From NCBI GenBank assembly GCA_964244495.1, contig CAXTIU010000017.1:1-64000 (forward strand): 64,000 bases of DNA. The letters are read 5' to 3'. Both the position numbers and the translations under genes were made by a program. This document shows, one piece after another, positions 25,993-34,829 of this stretch (the first letter of the stretch is position 1; every line of letters begins with the position of its first letter). Source of the DNA: RH-AL1 sp964244495. Its GTDB lineage: Bacteria; Pseudomonadota; Alphaproteobacteria; Rhizobiales; Beijerinckiaceae. The notes below the pieces were generated by a model. The model was not told the DNA's origin. It ran no database searches and was given only the letters and a program-made list of their open reading frames with translations.

Positions 25993-27081
25993 CTATGCTC
26001 GGGAGCCGGCGAGCGCGGCGGCGCAGCCCGCGAAGTCGGCGAGCAGGCGGTCGATCTCCGCGTCGTCCGCGTTCCAGCTGAACATGAAGCGGGCGCCCCC
26101 GCCGATGAACGTGTAGAAATGCCAGCCCTTCGCGATCAGGGCCGCCTCCAGCGCGGCGTCGAGGTGGAGGAAGACGGCGTTGGCCTCGACCGGTGCCACC
26201 AGCGCGACGCCCGGCACGGCCGTGACGGCGGCGGCGAAACGGGCCGCGCAGGCGTTGGCGTGGCGGGCGTTGCGCAGCCAGGCCCCGCTCCCGATCAGGC
26301 CGATCCACGGCGCGGCCATGAAGCGCATCTTGGAGGCGAGCTGCCCGGCCTGCTTGCAGCGGTACTCGAAGTCCGCCGCGAGGGCCGTGTCGAAGAACAC
26401 GATCGCCTCGCCCAGCGCCATGCCGTTCTTGGCGCCGCCCAGGCACAGCACGTCGACGCCGGCCCGCCACGTGAGGTCGGCCGGCGCGCAGCCGAGCGCG
26501 GCGCAGGCGTTGGCGAAGCGCGAGCCGTCCATGTGCACGCGCAATCCCAGCGCGCGGGCCTGCGCGCAGACGGCGGCGATCTCGTCGGGCGTGTAGACGC
26601 GACCGGTCTCGGTGGGCTGCGACAGCGAGACCACGCGCGCCCTCGGGTAGTGCACGTCGCGGCGCCGGCCGGCGAGGTGGCGCACGGCCTCGGGCGTCAG
26701 CTTGCCGTCGACCGCCGGGGCGGTGAGGATCTTGGCGCCGCTGAAGAACTCCGGGGCGCCGCACTCGTCCGTCTCGATGTGGGCGATGTCCGTGCAGATG
26801 ATGCCGTTGTAGGGCTGGCACAGCGCGGCCAGCGCGAGCGAGTTCGCCGCCGTGCCGCTGTACACGAAGAACACCTGGCAATCGCACGCGAACAGCGCGC
26901 GGATGGCGTCGGCGGCGCGGGTGGTCCAGTCGTCCTCGCCGTAGGAGGGCGCGTGGCCGCGATTGGCGTCGGCCATCGCCGCCCAGGCTTCCGGGCAGAT
27001 GCCGGAGCTGTTGTCGCTGGCGAAGGCGAAACGCGGCGCGTCTCCCCCGTCCGCCTCGGCGGCCCCCGTCGACCTCGTCAC
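25993..27081 (-). CDS. Low-specificity L-threonine aldolase
   Basis: This fold-type I PLP enzyme of 362 residues cleaves (allo)threonine to glycine and acetaldehyde. Diagnostic segments are FASDNSSGICPEAW at the N-terminus, YGEDDWT, FVYSGTAANSLALAAL, the substrate/PLP pocket HMDGSRFANACAALG and the Schiff-base Lys in CLGGAKNGMALGEAIVFF. GTG at 27081 with GGGAGA upstream gives the family N-terminus; the longer open frame upstream looks non-coding. It stands alone, converging with rpsA. Confidence 0.93.
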   Translation of the reverse strand: MTRSTGAAEADGGDAPRFAFASDNSSGICPEAWAAMADANRGHAPSYGEDDWTTRAADAIRALFACDCQVFFVYSGTAANSLALAALCQPYNGIICTDIAHIETDECGAPEFFSGAKILTAPAVDGKLTPEAVRHLAGRRRDVHYPRARVVSLSQPTETGRVYTPDEIAAVCAQARALGLRVHMDGSRFANACAALGCAPADLTWRAGVDVLCLGGAKNGMALGEAIVFFDTALAADFEYRCKQAGQLASKMRFMAAPWIGLIGSGAWLRNARHANACAARFAAAVTAVPGVALVAPVEANAVFLHLDAALEAALIAKGWHFYTFIGGGARFMFSWNADDAEIDRLLADFAGCAAALAGSRA

Positions 27082-27155
27082 CTCGCGTTCTCCCCAGCCG
27101 CCGACCGATCCGTCATCCTGATCCCGATCGGCGAGGCAAAGCAATCCTCGGCGGG

Positions 27156-27620
27156 TCAGTCCCCGGGAGGCCGGCGCGCTCCGGCGCCGCTGAAGACCAG
27201 CCCGCGCCGGCACAGGAAGTTGAAGGCGAAGACGATCGCCGTCGTCGGCACCTTGGCGGCGCCGACGCCGAGCCCGCCACGGGACACGAACACGGCGAGC
27301 AGTCCCTGCGTGAGCAGGAGGCCGAGCAGGCCGACGGCGAAGAAGCCGGCCGCTTCGGCTTCCCGCGTCAACGCGCGGCGGCGTGCGAACACGAAACGGA
27401 CGCTGAGGGCGTAGGCGACGAACATGCCGGCGGTGAAGCTCACGGTCGCGGCGAGCAGGTAGTGCAGGCCGGCGGTGGTCAGCGCCAGGAGCAGGCCGTA
27501 GTCGCAGGCGAGCGCCACGACGCTGACGAAGCCGTAGCCGACGAGGTCGGCGAGCACGCGCGGCAGCCGATGCCCGCCGAAGCGCAGGCGCCCGGCGTCG
27601 TGCAGCGAGGCCGCCGTCAC
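27156..27620 (-). CDS. GtrA-family membrane protein
   Basis: The 154-residue protein has four predicted membrane helices (VGYGFVSVVALACDYGLLLAL; YLLAATVSFTAGMFVAYALS; AAGFFAVGLLGLLLTQGLLAVFV; VPTTAIVFAFNFLCRR) with the GtrA signatures GYGFVS and FAFNFLCRRGLVF. GtrA-like proteins take part in moving undecaprenyl-linked sugars or assembling surface polysaccharides. Its GTG start overlaps the stop of the FAD oxidoreductase gene, so the two form an operon and probably one pathway. Confidence 0.85.
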   Translation of the reverse strand: MTAASLHDAGRLRFGGHRLPRVLADLVGYGFVSVVALACDYGLLLALTTAGLHYLLAATVSFTAGMFVAYALSVRFVFARRRALTREAEAAGFFAVGLLGLLLTQGLLAVFVSRGGLGVGAAKVPTTAIVFAFNFLCRRGLVFSGAGARRPPGD

Positions 27621-29134
27621 GCCGCGGCCCGCTTCGGCACGAGGCGCTCGCTCTTCAGCGCCTCCCGCGCGCCCGACAGCCCGGCCTCCCCGTACTCGGC
27701 GTCCTCGTTGACCTGCCAGGTGTCGTGGAGGATGGCGCCGGCGATGATGTTCTGCGCGGTCAGCATGCCGGTCATCATGGCGTGGTCCTGGTTGTTGTAC
27801 TTGTGCATGCCGTTACGGCCGACCAGGTGCAGGGTGGGCAGGCGCAGGGCGATCTCGCGGCGGATCACGTCGACGTTGGCGGCGTAACACTCGTCGTAGA
27901 CCGGGTAGGCCTTCTTCTGGCGCACCACGCAGGCGTCGGTGACGTCGTCGGGCGCCATCAGGCCGATCTTGGCGATCTCGGCCTTGCCCAGCGCCACCAG
28001 CTCGTCGTCGGAGGCGGTCCACAACCCGTCGCCCTCGAAGCAGAAATACTCGAGGCCGAGGCAGGTGGAGGTGGCGTCCGGGATCATGTCCGGCGACCAC
28101 GAGCGGAAGTTCTGCACGCGCCCGACCTTCACGCTCGGGTCGTGGATGTAGATCCAGTTGTCGGGCAGTTCCGCCTGCGGCCGGCCGATCAGCACCACGG
28201 TGAGGAAGTCGCGGTACTTCAACGCGCGCGCCTGGAAGGTGGACAACGGCCTGGGGGTGATCGTGTCCATCAGTTCGGGGATCGGCGCGGAGGACACGAC
28301 GTGGCGGGCCTGCACCGTCCTCGTCGAACCATCCGGCGCGACCGCCTTCACCGTCCACAGCCGGCGCGCCTCGTCGTAGCACAAGGCCTCGAGCGCGGTC
28401 CCCATGTCGAGCGTCCCGCCCATCGCCAGGAGCTTGGCGGCGGCGGCCTCCCACATCATGCCGGGACCGCGACGGGGGTAGCGGAAGCTCTCGATCAGCG
28501 ACTTGGCGACCGCCCCGCCGGACGACGCGCCGCCGCCCGTCCCCGCGCGGCCGAGCTTGAGCGACCGCCTGAGCCCGTCGACGATGGCGCCCATCAGGCT
28601 CAGGCCCTTGATGCGCTGCGCCGCCCAATCGGCCGAGATCTCGTCGCACCCCATGCCCCACACCTTCTCGGTGTAGGTCTTGAAGAAGATCGAGAAGAGC
28701 CGCTCGCCGAACTGGTTGCGCACCCACTGGTGGAAGGTTCTCGGCGCCTGCACCGGGAACAGCCTCGCCCAGCCGTAGGAGGCGACGCAGGCCACGCTCT
28801 CGGCGAGGCCCAGGTTGCGCAGCGCCTCGAAGGCCTTCAGCGGGTAGGCGTAGAACTTCCCCTTGTAGTAGATGCGCGAGAGGCGCGGCCGGTCGATGAA
28901 GTCGTCGGGCAGGATCTCGTTCCAAAGGTCGACCACCTCCTTCGACTTGGAGAAGAAGCGGTGGCCGCCGATGTCGAACAGGAAGCCCTTGTAGTTGACT
29001 GTGCGGCTGATGCCGCCGACGTAGGTCGGGTCGCGCTCGATGACGTGGACGCTGCGCCCGGCCTTGGCGAGCGTGTAGGCCGTGGTGAGCCCTGCGGGTC
29101 CGGCGCCAACCACCAAAGCATCGTACGTCTTCAC
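27617..29134 (-). CDS. FAD-dependent oxidoreductase, UDP-galactopyranose-mutase/amine-oxidase-like
   Basis: The 505-residue flavoprotein starts MKTYDALVVGAGPAGLTTAY (FAD Rossmann motif), followed by YVGGISRTVNYKGFLFDIGGHRFFSKSKEV and, near the end, LVGRNGMHKYNNQDHAMMTGML. These segments match a family of NAD(P)-binding proteins related to UDP-galactopyranose mutase that occur in cell-surface polysaccharide loci. The substrate is not determined. A downstream GtrA partner supports a cell-envelope sugar function. ATG at 29134 is preceded by GGGACTGGGTGAAG-like sequence, giving a modest ribosome-binding site. Confidence 0.85.
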   Translation of the reverse strand: MKTYDALVVGAGPAGLTTAYTLAKAGRSVHVIERDPTYVGGISRTVNYKGFLFDIGGHRFFSKSKEVVDLWNEILPDDFIDRPRLSRIYYKGKFYAYPLKAFEALRNLGLAESVACVASYGWARLFPVQAPRTFHQWVRNQFGERLFSIFFKTYTEKVWGMGCDEISADWAAQRIKGLSLMGAIVDGLRRSLKLGRAGTGGGASSGGAVAKSLIESFRYPRRGPGMMWEAAAAKLLAMGGTLDMGTALEALCYDEARRLWTVKAVAPDGSTRTVQARHVVSSAPIPELMDTITPRPLSTFQARALKYRDFLTVVLIGRPQAELPDNWIYIHDPSVKVGRVQNFRSWSPDMIPDATSTCLGLEYFCFEGDGLWTASDDELVALGKAEIAKIGLMAPDDVTDACVVRQKKAYPVYDECYAANVDVIRREIALRLPTLHLVGRNGMHKYNNQDHAMMTGMLTAQNIIAGAILHDTWQVNEDAEYGEAGLSGAREALKSERLVPKRAAA

Positions 29135-29234
29135 CCAGTCCCTCCACCGGCCATGGCGCGAGACCGATGAAACAGGGGAATGGTTAAGGCCGCCCTACGC
29201 GCCGCCGCCCTTCGACGAGGCCGACGCTATGTTT

Positions 29235-29270
29235 CCCGCGAATCGCTCGAGCTGTGCTACGATTCGCGGG
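29235..29270. promoter_or_regulatory. 11-bp perfect inverted repeat upstream of the RsmB-type gene
   Basis: CCCGCGAATCG (29235-29245) and CGATTCGCGGG (29260-29270) are perfect inverted arms around a 14-base centre. The element sits in the divergent region between the FAD oxidoreductase and the methyltransferase gene, 21 bases before TTG 29292. It could be an operator for a dimeric regulator or a leader stem-loop. Confidence 0.5.
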
Positions 29271-29291
29271 CGACACGGCGGCGAGGGTGAC

Positions 29292-30713
29292 TTGACGGAG
29301 ACGACGCGGCGATCCGGGGCGAAACCGAAGGCGCAGAGGCAGGGGACGGGCGGCAACGCGGCCGCCCAAGCCGCCGCCGAACGGGCCGAGGCGGAGAAGC
29401 ACCCGGGCCTGCTCGCGCGCACCGCCGCCGCCTCGATCCTCCAGGACATCGTCGCAAAGGGACACCTGCTGGAAGAGCGCTTCTCGCCCGGCGCGGTGCC
29501 CAACCGCCTGGGCACGCTCGACGCGCGGGACCGAGGGCTGACGCGCTCCATCGTCACCGCGGCGCTGCGTCGGCTCGGCACGGTCCGCGCCAGCCTGGCC
29601 CGCTTCATGGAGGGGGGCCTGCCGCGCCAGGTGCCGGACCTCGAATGGACGCTGATCGTGGGTGCCGCGCAGATCCTGCTGCTCGACGTGCCCGACCATG
29701 CCGCCGTCGACCTCGCGGTGCGCGCGGTGCGGCTCGATCGCAAGACGGCGCCCTTCGCCGCGCTGGTCAACGCGGTGCTGCGCAACGTCGCCCGCGCCCG
29801 CGACGAGATCCTGGGCGCGAGCGACCCGCTCGACCAGGACGTGGCGAACTGGCTCGCGACGCGCTGGCGCAAGACCTACGGCGAGGCGACCGCCCGCGCC
29901 ATCGCCGCCGCGATCCGCGCCGAGCCGACCCTCGACATCACCGTCAAGTCCGACGCCGCCGCCTGGGCCGGGCGGCTCGGCGCCAGGCTGCTGCCGACCG
30001 GCTCGCTCCGCCTGGAATCGCACCGGCCGATCGAGGAGCTCGACGGCTACGCCGACGGCGAATGGTGGGTGCAGGACGCCGCCGCCGCCCTGCCGGCGGC
30101 CCTCCTGAACGTGCGCTCCGGTCATCGCGTGGCCGATTTCTGCGCCGCGCCGGGCGGCAAGGCGGCGCAGATCGCCGCCGCCGGCGGCGTGCTGACCGCC
30201 ATCGACCGCTCGGCGGAGCGCTTGAAGCGGCTCAGCGCCAATTTCGAGCGCCTCCGCCTCCAGGCGGAGTTCATCGTCGCCGACGCCACGGCGCTGAAGG
30301 CCCAGCCTTTCGACGCCGTGCTCCTCGACGCGCCCTGCCTCGGGACGGGCACGCTGCGCCGCCACCCCGATATCGCCTGGACCAAGAAGCCCGGCGACCT
30401 CGCCGGCCTCGTCGCGCTGCAGGGCCGGCTGCTCGACAAGGCGGTGGAGCTGACCCGGCCGGGCGGCACGATCGTCTACTGCACCTGCTCGATCGAGCCG
30501 GAGGAGGGCGAGGCGCAGATCGCCGGGCTGCTGCGGCGCAACCCCGACGTGGCGCGCGCGCCGATCGTGGCGGCCGAGGTCGGCGGCATCGCCGAGATCC
30601 TCAACGCGCAGGGCGAGCTGCGCAGCCTGCCGTGCCACCTCGCCGATCCCGAGCCCCGCTTCGCCGGCCTCGACGGCTTCTTCGCCGCGCGTCTGACGCG
30701 GTTGAGATCCTGA
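29292..30713 (+). CDS. RsmB/NOP-family RNA (cytosine-5-)-methyltransferase
   Basis: This 473-residue protein has an N-terminal NusB-like domain (ARTAAASILQDIVAKG ... AAVDLAVRAVRLDRKTAPFAALVNAVLRNV) and a C-terminal SAM methyltransferase domain with FCAAPGGKAAQIAAAGG, the motif IV cysteine in LLDAPCLGTGTLRRHPD and the motif VI cysteine in YCTCSIEPEEGE. This is the layout of RsmB, the 16S rRNA m5C967 methyltransferase. TTG 29292 follows GCGAGGGTGA. The Lys/Arg-rich first 25 residues are variable. Confidence 0.92.
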   Translation: MTETTRRSGAKPKAQRQGTGGNAAAQAAAERAEAEKHPGLLARTAAASILQDIVAKGHLLEERFSPGAVPNRLGTLDARDRGLTRSIVTAALRRLGTVRASLARFMEGGLPRQVPDLEWTLIVGAAQILLLDVPDHAAVDLAVRAVRLDRKTAPFAALVNAVLRNVARARDEILGASDPLDQDVANWLATRWRKTYGEATARAIAAAIRAEPTLDITVKSDAAAWAGRLGARLLPTGSLRLESHRPIEELDGYADGEWWVQDAAAALPAALLNVRSGHRVADFCAAPGGKAAQIAAAGGVLTAIDRSAERLKRLSANFERLRLQAEFIVADATALKAQPFDAVLLDAPCLGTGTLRRHPDIAWTKKPGDLAGLVALQGRLLDKAVELTRPGGTIVYCTCSIEPEEGEAQIAGLLRRNPDVARAPIVAAEVGGIAEILNAQGELRSLPCHLADPEPRFAGLDGFFAARLTRLRS

Positions 30714-30846
30714 TCGGCCGCCCGTCCGCCGACATGGTTAACGAAACCGAAAGACTTTCGGCGCCACGATGACCGGCCGGCCGTAGCGCCCGCCCGAGCC
30801 GGGCCGTGGACGGCGGAGCCGTCGCCTCGATGTCCCCGGCTTTGGA

Positions 30847-32562
30847 GTGCAGGCCCTGACCGGCGCCACGTTGAAAGATTCGTTCCAGCTGATGACGCTC
30901 CTCGCCGGGCGAGGGGTCCGCACGGTCGGTCGAACCTTCGCGCTGCCGGGCCGCGCGGCGCGTGGGCTGCGCGTCAAGACGCCCGAACGGCTCCTCATCG
31001 CGCCACAGGACATCCGCACCGCCGACCCCACCACCGCCGCCGACATCGGCGCCGGCTACTTCGCCTTCGGCGGCAGGATCGTCAACGCCCATGGCCGCTC
31101 CCCCTTCGCGCTCGGCGCCGGCATCGAGGTCAACGACACCTGGTCGCGCCAGCTCGCCGGCTTCGGCTGGCTGCGTCACCTGCGCGCGGCCGACAGCGCG
31201 CTCGCGCGCCAACGCGGCCGCGTCCTCGTGGCCGACTTCATCGCCGCCGCGCCACGCCCGGCCGCCACGCCCGCCTGGGACGCGCCGGTCGCCGCGCGCC
31301 GCGTGCTCGCCTGGCTGTCGCAATCCCCCATCATCCTCGACGGCGCCGACCGGAGCTTCTACGGCCGCTTCATGCAGGCGCTGGCCGTCCACCGGGCCCA
31401 TCTCGAACGACAGCTCGCCGACGGCCTCGGCGGCGAGGACCGGCTGCTGGTCGCGCTCGCCCTCGCCGCGTTCGGCCTCTGCGCGCAGGACGCCGGCGCC
31501 TTCGAGAAGCGCGCCACGCAAGCGCTCGCGGCGGAGATCGACGCGCAGGTGCTGGCCGACGGCGGCGCGGTCAGCCGCAACCCGCAGACGCTCATCGACC
31601 TGCTGCTCGACCTGCTGCCGCTCCGGCAGGCCTACGCGGCACGCGGCATCCAGGCGCCGCCCCAGGTCCTGAACGCGATCGACAGGATGATGCCGATGCT
31701 GAGGCTGTTCCGGCACGGCGACGGCACCTTCGCCCTCTTCAACGGCATGGGGGTGACCGCCCCCGAGCTGACCGCCACCATCCTCGCCTACGACGACGCC
31801 CGCGCCCAGCCCCTCGTCAACGCGCGCCACGCCGGCTATCAGCGCCTGGAGGCCGGCCGCACGCTGGTCCTCGTCGATGCCGGGCCGCCGCCGCCGCGGG
31901 GTTTCTCCGCGCGCGCCCACGCCGGTTGCCTGTCCTTCGAGCTGTCCAGCGGCCAGCGGCGCATCGTGATCAACTGCGGCGCGCCCGACAACACCCGCGT
32001 CGCCGCGCGCGAGGCGGCCCGCGCCACCGCAGCGCATTCGACGCTCGTCGTCGACGACACGTCCTCGTGCCGTTTCGCCGCCGGAACGGGCCTGCAGCGC
32101 TGGCTCGGCACGGAGGTCCTCGCCGGGCCCGAACACGTCACGGCCGAGCGGTCCGACGGCGGGGACGCGCGGCTGACCATGGCGCACGACGGCTACGTCG
32201 CCCGGTTCGGGCTGCGTCATCACCGTACCCTCGTCCTCTCGCAGGACGGCACGTGCCTCGACGGCGACGACAGGCTGGAGGGAACGGGGCCGTCCCCGCA
32301 CGCCGCCGTACCCTACGTCGTGCGCTTCCACCTCCATCCGGGCATCCAGGCGCGGCTCGCCGACGAGGACGGCGCGGTCCGGCTCCACGCGGCGGACGGC
32401 GAAACCTGGATGTTCGAGACGAACGCCGTCGTGACGCTCGAACCCTCCATCCTCTTCGCCGCGACCAGCGGCCCACGTCCGACGACGCAGATCAAGGTGA
32501 TGGCCGAGAGTGGCCGGCAGCCCGAGACGAGATGGCGGTTCCGCCGCGTCGCCGGGCCCTGA
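30847..32562 (+). CDS. Heparinase II/III-family protein
   Basis: This 571-residue protein has a helical N-terminal half (an alpha/alpha toroid, residues about 40-330, with NDTWSRQLAGFGWLRHLRAAD and RNPQTLIDLLLDLLPLRQAY) and a beta-rich C-terminal half (HAGCLSFELSSGQRRIVINCG ... AHSTLVVDDTSSCRF). This is the standard architecture of the heparinase II/III-like family, often polysaccharide lyases for uronic-acid polymers. These genes commonly follow rsmB in alphaproteobacteria. GTG 30847 has GGAG close upstream. No signal peptide is evident, so its location is uncertain. Confidence 0.88.
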   Translation: MQALTGATLKDSFQLMTLLAGRGVRTVGRTFALPGRAARGLRVKTPERLLIAPQDIRTADPTTAADIGAGYFAFGGRIVNAHGRSPFALGAGIEVNDTWSRQLAGFGWLRHLRAADSALARQRGRVLVADFIAAAPRPAATPAWDAPVAARRVLAWLSQSPIILDGADRSFYGRFMQALAVHRAHLERQLADGLGGEDRLLVALALAAFGLCAQDAGAFEKRATQALAAEIDAQVLADGGAVSRNPQTLIDLLLDLLPLRQAYAARGIQAPPQVLNAIDRMMPMLRLFRHGDGTFALFNGMGVTAPELTATILAYDDARAQPLVNARHAGYQRLEAGRTLVLVDAGPPPPRGFSARAHAGCLSFELSSGQRRIVINCGAPDNTRVAAREAARATAAHSTLVVDDTSSCRFAAGTGLQRWLGTEVLAGPEHVTAERSDGGDARLTMAHDGYVARFGLRHHRTLVLSQDGTCLDGDDRLEGTGPSPHAAVPYVVRFHLHPGIQARLADEDGAVRLHAADGETWMFETNAVVTLEPSILFAATSGPRPTTQIKVMAESGRQPETRWRFRRVAGP

Positions 32563-32605
32563 GCGGACCCGCTCGCTCCGGAAAGAACGAGCATCCACGG
32601 GACGG

Positions 32606-32629
32606 CGCGGCAACACCGCGATTTTTTTT
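32606..32629 (+). terminator. Rho-independent terminator
   Basis: CGCGG (32606-32610) pairs with CCGCG (32616-32620) and is followed by A and a run of eight T (32622-32629), 44 bases after the heparinase-family stop. It separates that gene from the next operon. Confidence 0.85.
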
Positions 32630-32691
32630 GAAGTCGAATAGCGTCCCGGGTCCGTAGTTGATCTAAGACGGACCATCCGCCGACTGGAGGC

Positions 32692-33504
32692 TTGACCTCG
32701 ACCTTGCGCGCCCAACAGTACGAAGCCGCCCGATGCGGGATCGCGGTCATGGCCAAGGCGTCCAAGGCCGGTCGCACCAAGACGCGGTTGTCACCGCCGT
32801 TGTCCGGCGCCGACGCGGCGCGTTGCAACACCGCGTTCCTGCGCGACATCGCCGAGAACCTCGTCGCCGCCACCGTTCAAGCCTCCGCCCACGCCTCGAT
32901 CGCCGGCTACATGGCCTACGGGCCGCCGGGCGAAGGCGGGTTCTTCGATTTCCTGCCGCCCGCGATCGGCTTGTTCGAGGCCTGGACGCCCGACTTCGGC
33001 GCCACGCTCGCCGGCACGATCGGCCACCTGCTCGGGCTCGGCCACGAGGCGGCCTGCGTCCTCAACGCCGACAGCCCGACGCTGCCGACCGCCTTCCTCG
33101 TCGAGGCGGCCCGGGTGCTGGCCGAGCCGGGCGATCGCGCCGTGTTCGGCCCTTCCAGCGACGGCGGCTACTATTTCCTAGGGTTGAAGCAGCCCCACGC
33201 GCGCCTCTTCGAGGACGTGACCTGGAGCACCGAGCACGTCGCCCGGCAGACCCTGGAGCGCGCGCGCGAGATCGACCTGGCCGTTCACACGCTGCCCGAA
33301 TGGTACGACGTCGACGACGCGACCTCGCTGGCCCTGCTGCGCCGCGACCTTGGCCGCGACCTTGGCCGCGATCTCGGCCGCGATCTCGAAGGCGACCCGG
33401 ACGGCGCGGGCCCGTCCGAGCCGCGCCCGGCGCCGGCCCGGCACACCCGCCAGCTCCTCGCCGCCCTCGATGCCGAGCAGCGATCCCCACGGTCGCCGGG
33501 ATGA
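32692..33504 (+). CDS. TIGR04282/DUF2064-type glycosyltransferase
   Basis: The 270-residue protein has a nucleotide-diphospho-sugar-transferase-like core. AVMAKASKAGRTKTRLSPPLSG near residue 18 is the NTP-sugar binding start, followed by LNADSPTLPTAFLVEAARVL (DSP metal site) and FGPSSDGGYYFLGLKQP. The family (rSAM/selenodomain-associated, arsenosugar-type) often sits beside radical SAM genes, as here two genes on. After residue 215 a low-complexity RDLG repeat and Pro-rich tail replace ordered sequence. The start is TTG 32692 or TTG 32704; both lie after a GGAGG. Confidence 0.85.
   Translation: MTSTLRAQQYEAARCGIAVMAKASKAGRTKTRLSPPLSGADAARCNTAFLRDIAENLVAATVQASAHASIAGYMAYGPPGEGGFFDFLPPAIGLFEAWTPDFGATLAGTIGHLLGLGHEAACVLNADSPTLPTAFLVEAARVLAEPGDRAVFGPSSDGGYYFLGLKQPHARLFEDVTWSTEHVARQTLERAREIDLAVHTLPEWYDVDDATSLALLRRDLGRDLGRDLGRDLEGDPDGAGPSEPRPAPARHTRQLLAALDAEQRSPRSPG
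33341..33387 (+). repeat. 12-bp tandem repeat encoding GRDL units
   Basis: Four head-to-tail units of about 12 bases (GGCCGCGACCTT twice, then GGCCGCGATCTC twice) near the 3' end of the TIGR04282-type gene encode repeated GRDL. Being a multiple of three, copy-number change would not shift the frame. Confidence 0.9.
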
Positions 33505-34829
33505 GCCGCCGGGCCATCGGCTTCCTGGTCCTGCTCGCGACGGCGCTCATCACCGTCCACGCCGTGCTCGCCTGCCGCTTCGGCGAGGACACCGACGACT
33601 ACATCATGCGTTGGACATGGGTCGAGGTCGTCATCTACGCGCTGGCGACGCTGGTCGTCCTTCGCGACGGGGAGGGCGGCGGCGACCGGGCGGGCGCCAG
33701 GCGCGCGACCGTCGGCATCCTGGTGGTCGCCGGCATCCTGCGGGCGATGCTGATCTTCGTCGATCCCGTGTCGAGCGACGTCAACCGCTACATCTGGGAC
33801 GGGCGGGTCCAGGCGGCCGGCATCAACCCCTACCTCTACGTCCCCGCCGACCCCCACCTCGCCAGCCTGCGCGACGCCGACATCTACCCCGAGATCAACC
33901 GCGCCGACTACGCCCACACGATCTACCCGCCGTTCGCGCAGATCGTCTTCTTCCTGGTGACGCGCGTCAGCGAGCAAATCTCCGCGATGAAGGCGGCGAT
34001 GGTCGGCTTTGAGATCGCGGCCGGCTGGGCGATGATGCGGCTGCTCGCGGCGCGCCGCCTGCCGCCGACCCGCATCCTGCTCTACGCCTGGCACCCGCTG
34101 CCGATCTGGGAGTTCGCCGGCAGCGGGCACGTCGACGCCATCGCGCTCGCCTGCGTGATGCTGGCCCTCCTGGCGGCGGAAGCGCGCCGGCCGGTGCTCG
34201 CCGGCATCGCGCTGGGCGGCGCCGCGCTCGTCAAGTACTTCCCCGTACTGGTCGCGCCGGCCGCCTACCGCCGTTGGGATTGGCGCCTGCCGCTCGGCGC
34301 CTTCTTAACAATTGTCATACTATACCTGCCCTATCTCGGGGCGGGTCGGCAGATCTTCGGATTCCTGTCCGGTTACTCGGAAGAGGAAGGCCTCAGCAGC
34401 GGCATCGGTTTCTATCTTTTCGACTTGCTGAAGGCCCTCGTGCCGGCGATACCGATCCACGCGGCGCTGTTCTACGCACCGGTCGCGGTGCTCGTCCTGG
34501 CGGTACTCTGCTGCCTGGTCCTGTTTCGGCACGGCCCCGGCGCCGATATTGGTGGAGCCTTCTTGCTCGTTGTCGCGTTCACGGTCCTGACGTCGCCCCA
34601 CTTCCCGTGGTACTTGGCATGGCTTGTGCCATTTCTCTGCTTCGTCCCGTCATGGCCGGTGGTTTGGCTGACCGGCTCTGCGACACTCATGTACACCGCG
34701 GGCTGGCCACCGAACTTCGCCGCGGGATCGTTCTTCTACCTGACGTTCTTCGCCTTGCTCGCATGCGAGGCCACGTACCGCCGCCTTCAGACGAAAGATG
34801 GAGATCATGGACAGCCTGTCACCCTCTGA
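33501..34829 (+). CDS. GT-C-type polyprenol-phosphate-sugar glycosyltransferase (membrane)
   Basis: This 442-residue integral membrane protein has about ten hydrophobic helices. The first loop contains SSDVNRYIWDGRVQAAGINPYLYVPADP and IYPPFAQIVFFLVTR, the acidic and YPP motifs typical of bacterial GT-C mannosyl/glucosyltransferases that use polyprenyl-phosphate sugars. ALVKYFPVLVAPAAYRRWDWR is also characteristic. It overlaps the preceding gene by four bases (ATGA). The acceptor is unknown; the operon suggests a lipid- or metabolite-linked glycan. Confidence 0.83.
   Translation: MSRRAIGFLVLLATALITVHAVLACRFGEDTDDYIMRWTWVEVVIYALATLVVLRDGEGGGDRAGARRATVGILVVAGILRAMLIFVDPVSSDVNRYIWDGRVQAAGINPYLYVPADPHLASLRDADIYPEINRADYAHTIYPPFAQIVFFLVTRVSEQISAMKAAMVGFEIAAGWAMMRLLAARRLPPTRILLYAWHPLPIWEFAGSGHVDAIALACVMLALLAAEARRPVLAGIALGGAALVKYFPVLVAPAAYRRWDWRLPLGAFLTIVILYLPYLGAGRQIFGFLSGYSEEEGLSSGIGFYLFDLLKALVPAIPIHAALFYAPVAVLVLAVLCCLVLFRHGPGADIGGAFLLVVAFTVLTSPHFPWYLAWLVPFLCFVPSWPVVWLTGSATLMYTAGWPPNFAAGSFFYLTFFALLACEATYRRLQTKDGDHGQPVTL

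Noticed and set aside
29235..29270. Insertion-sequence terminal repeats
   Set aside because: The arms are only 14 bases apart, no transposase is present and no target duplication is seen.
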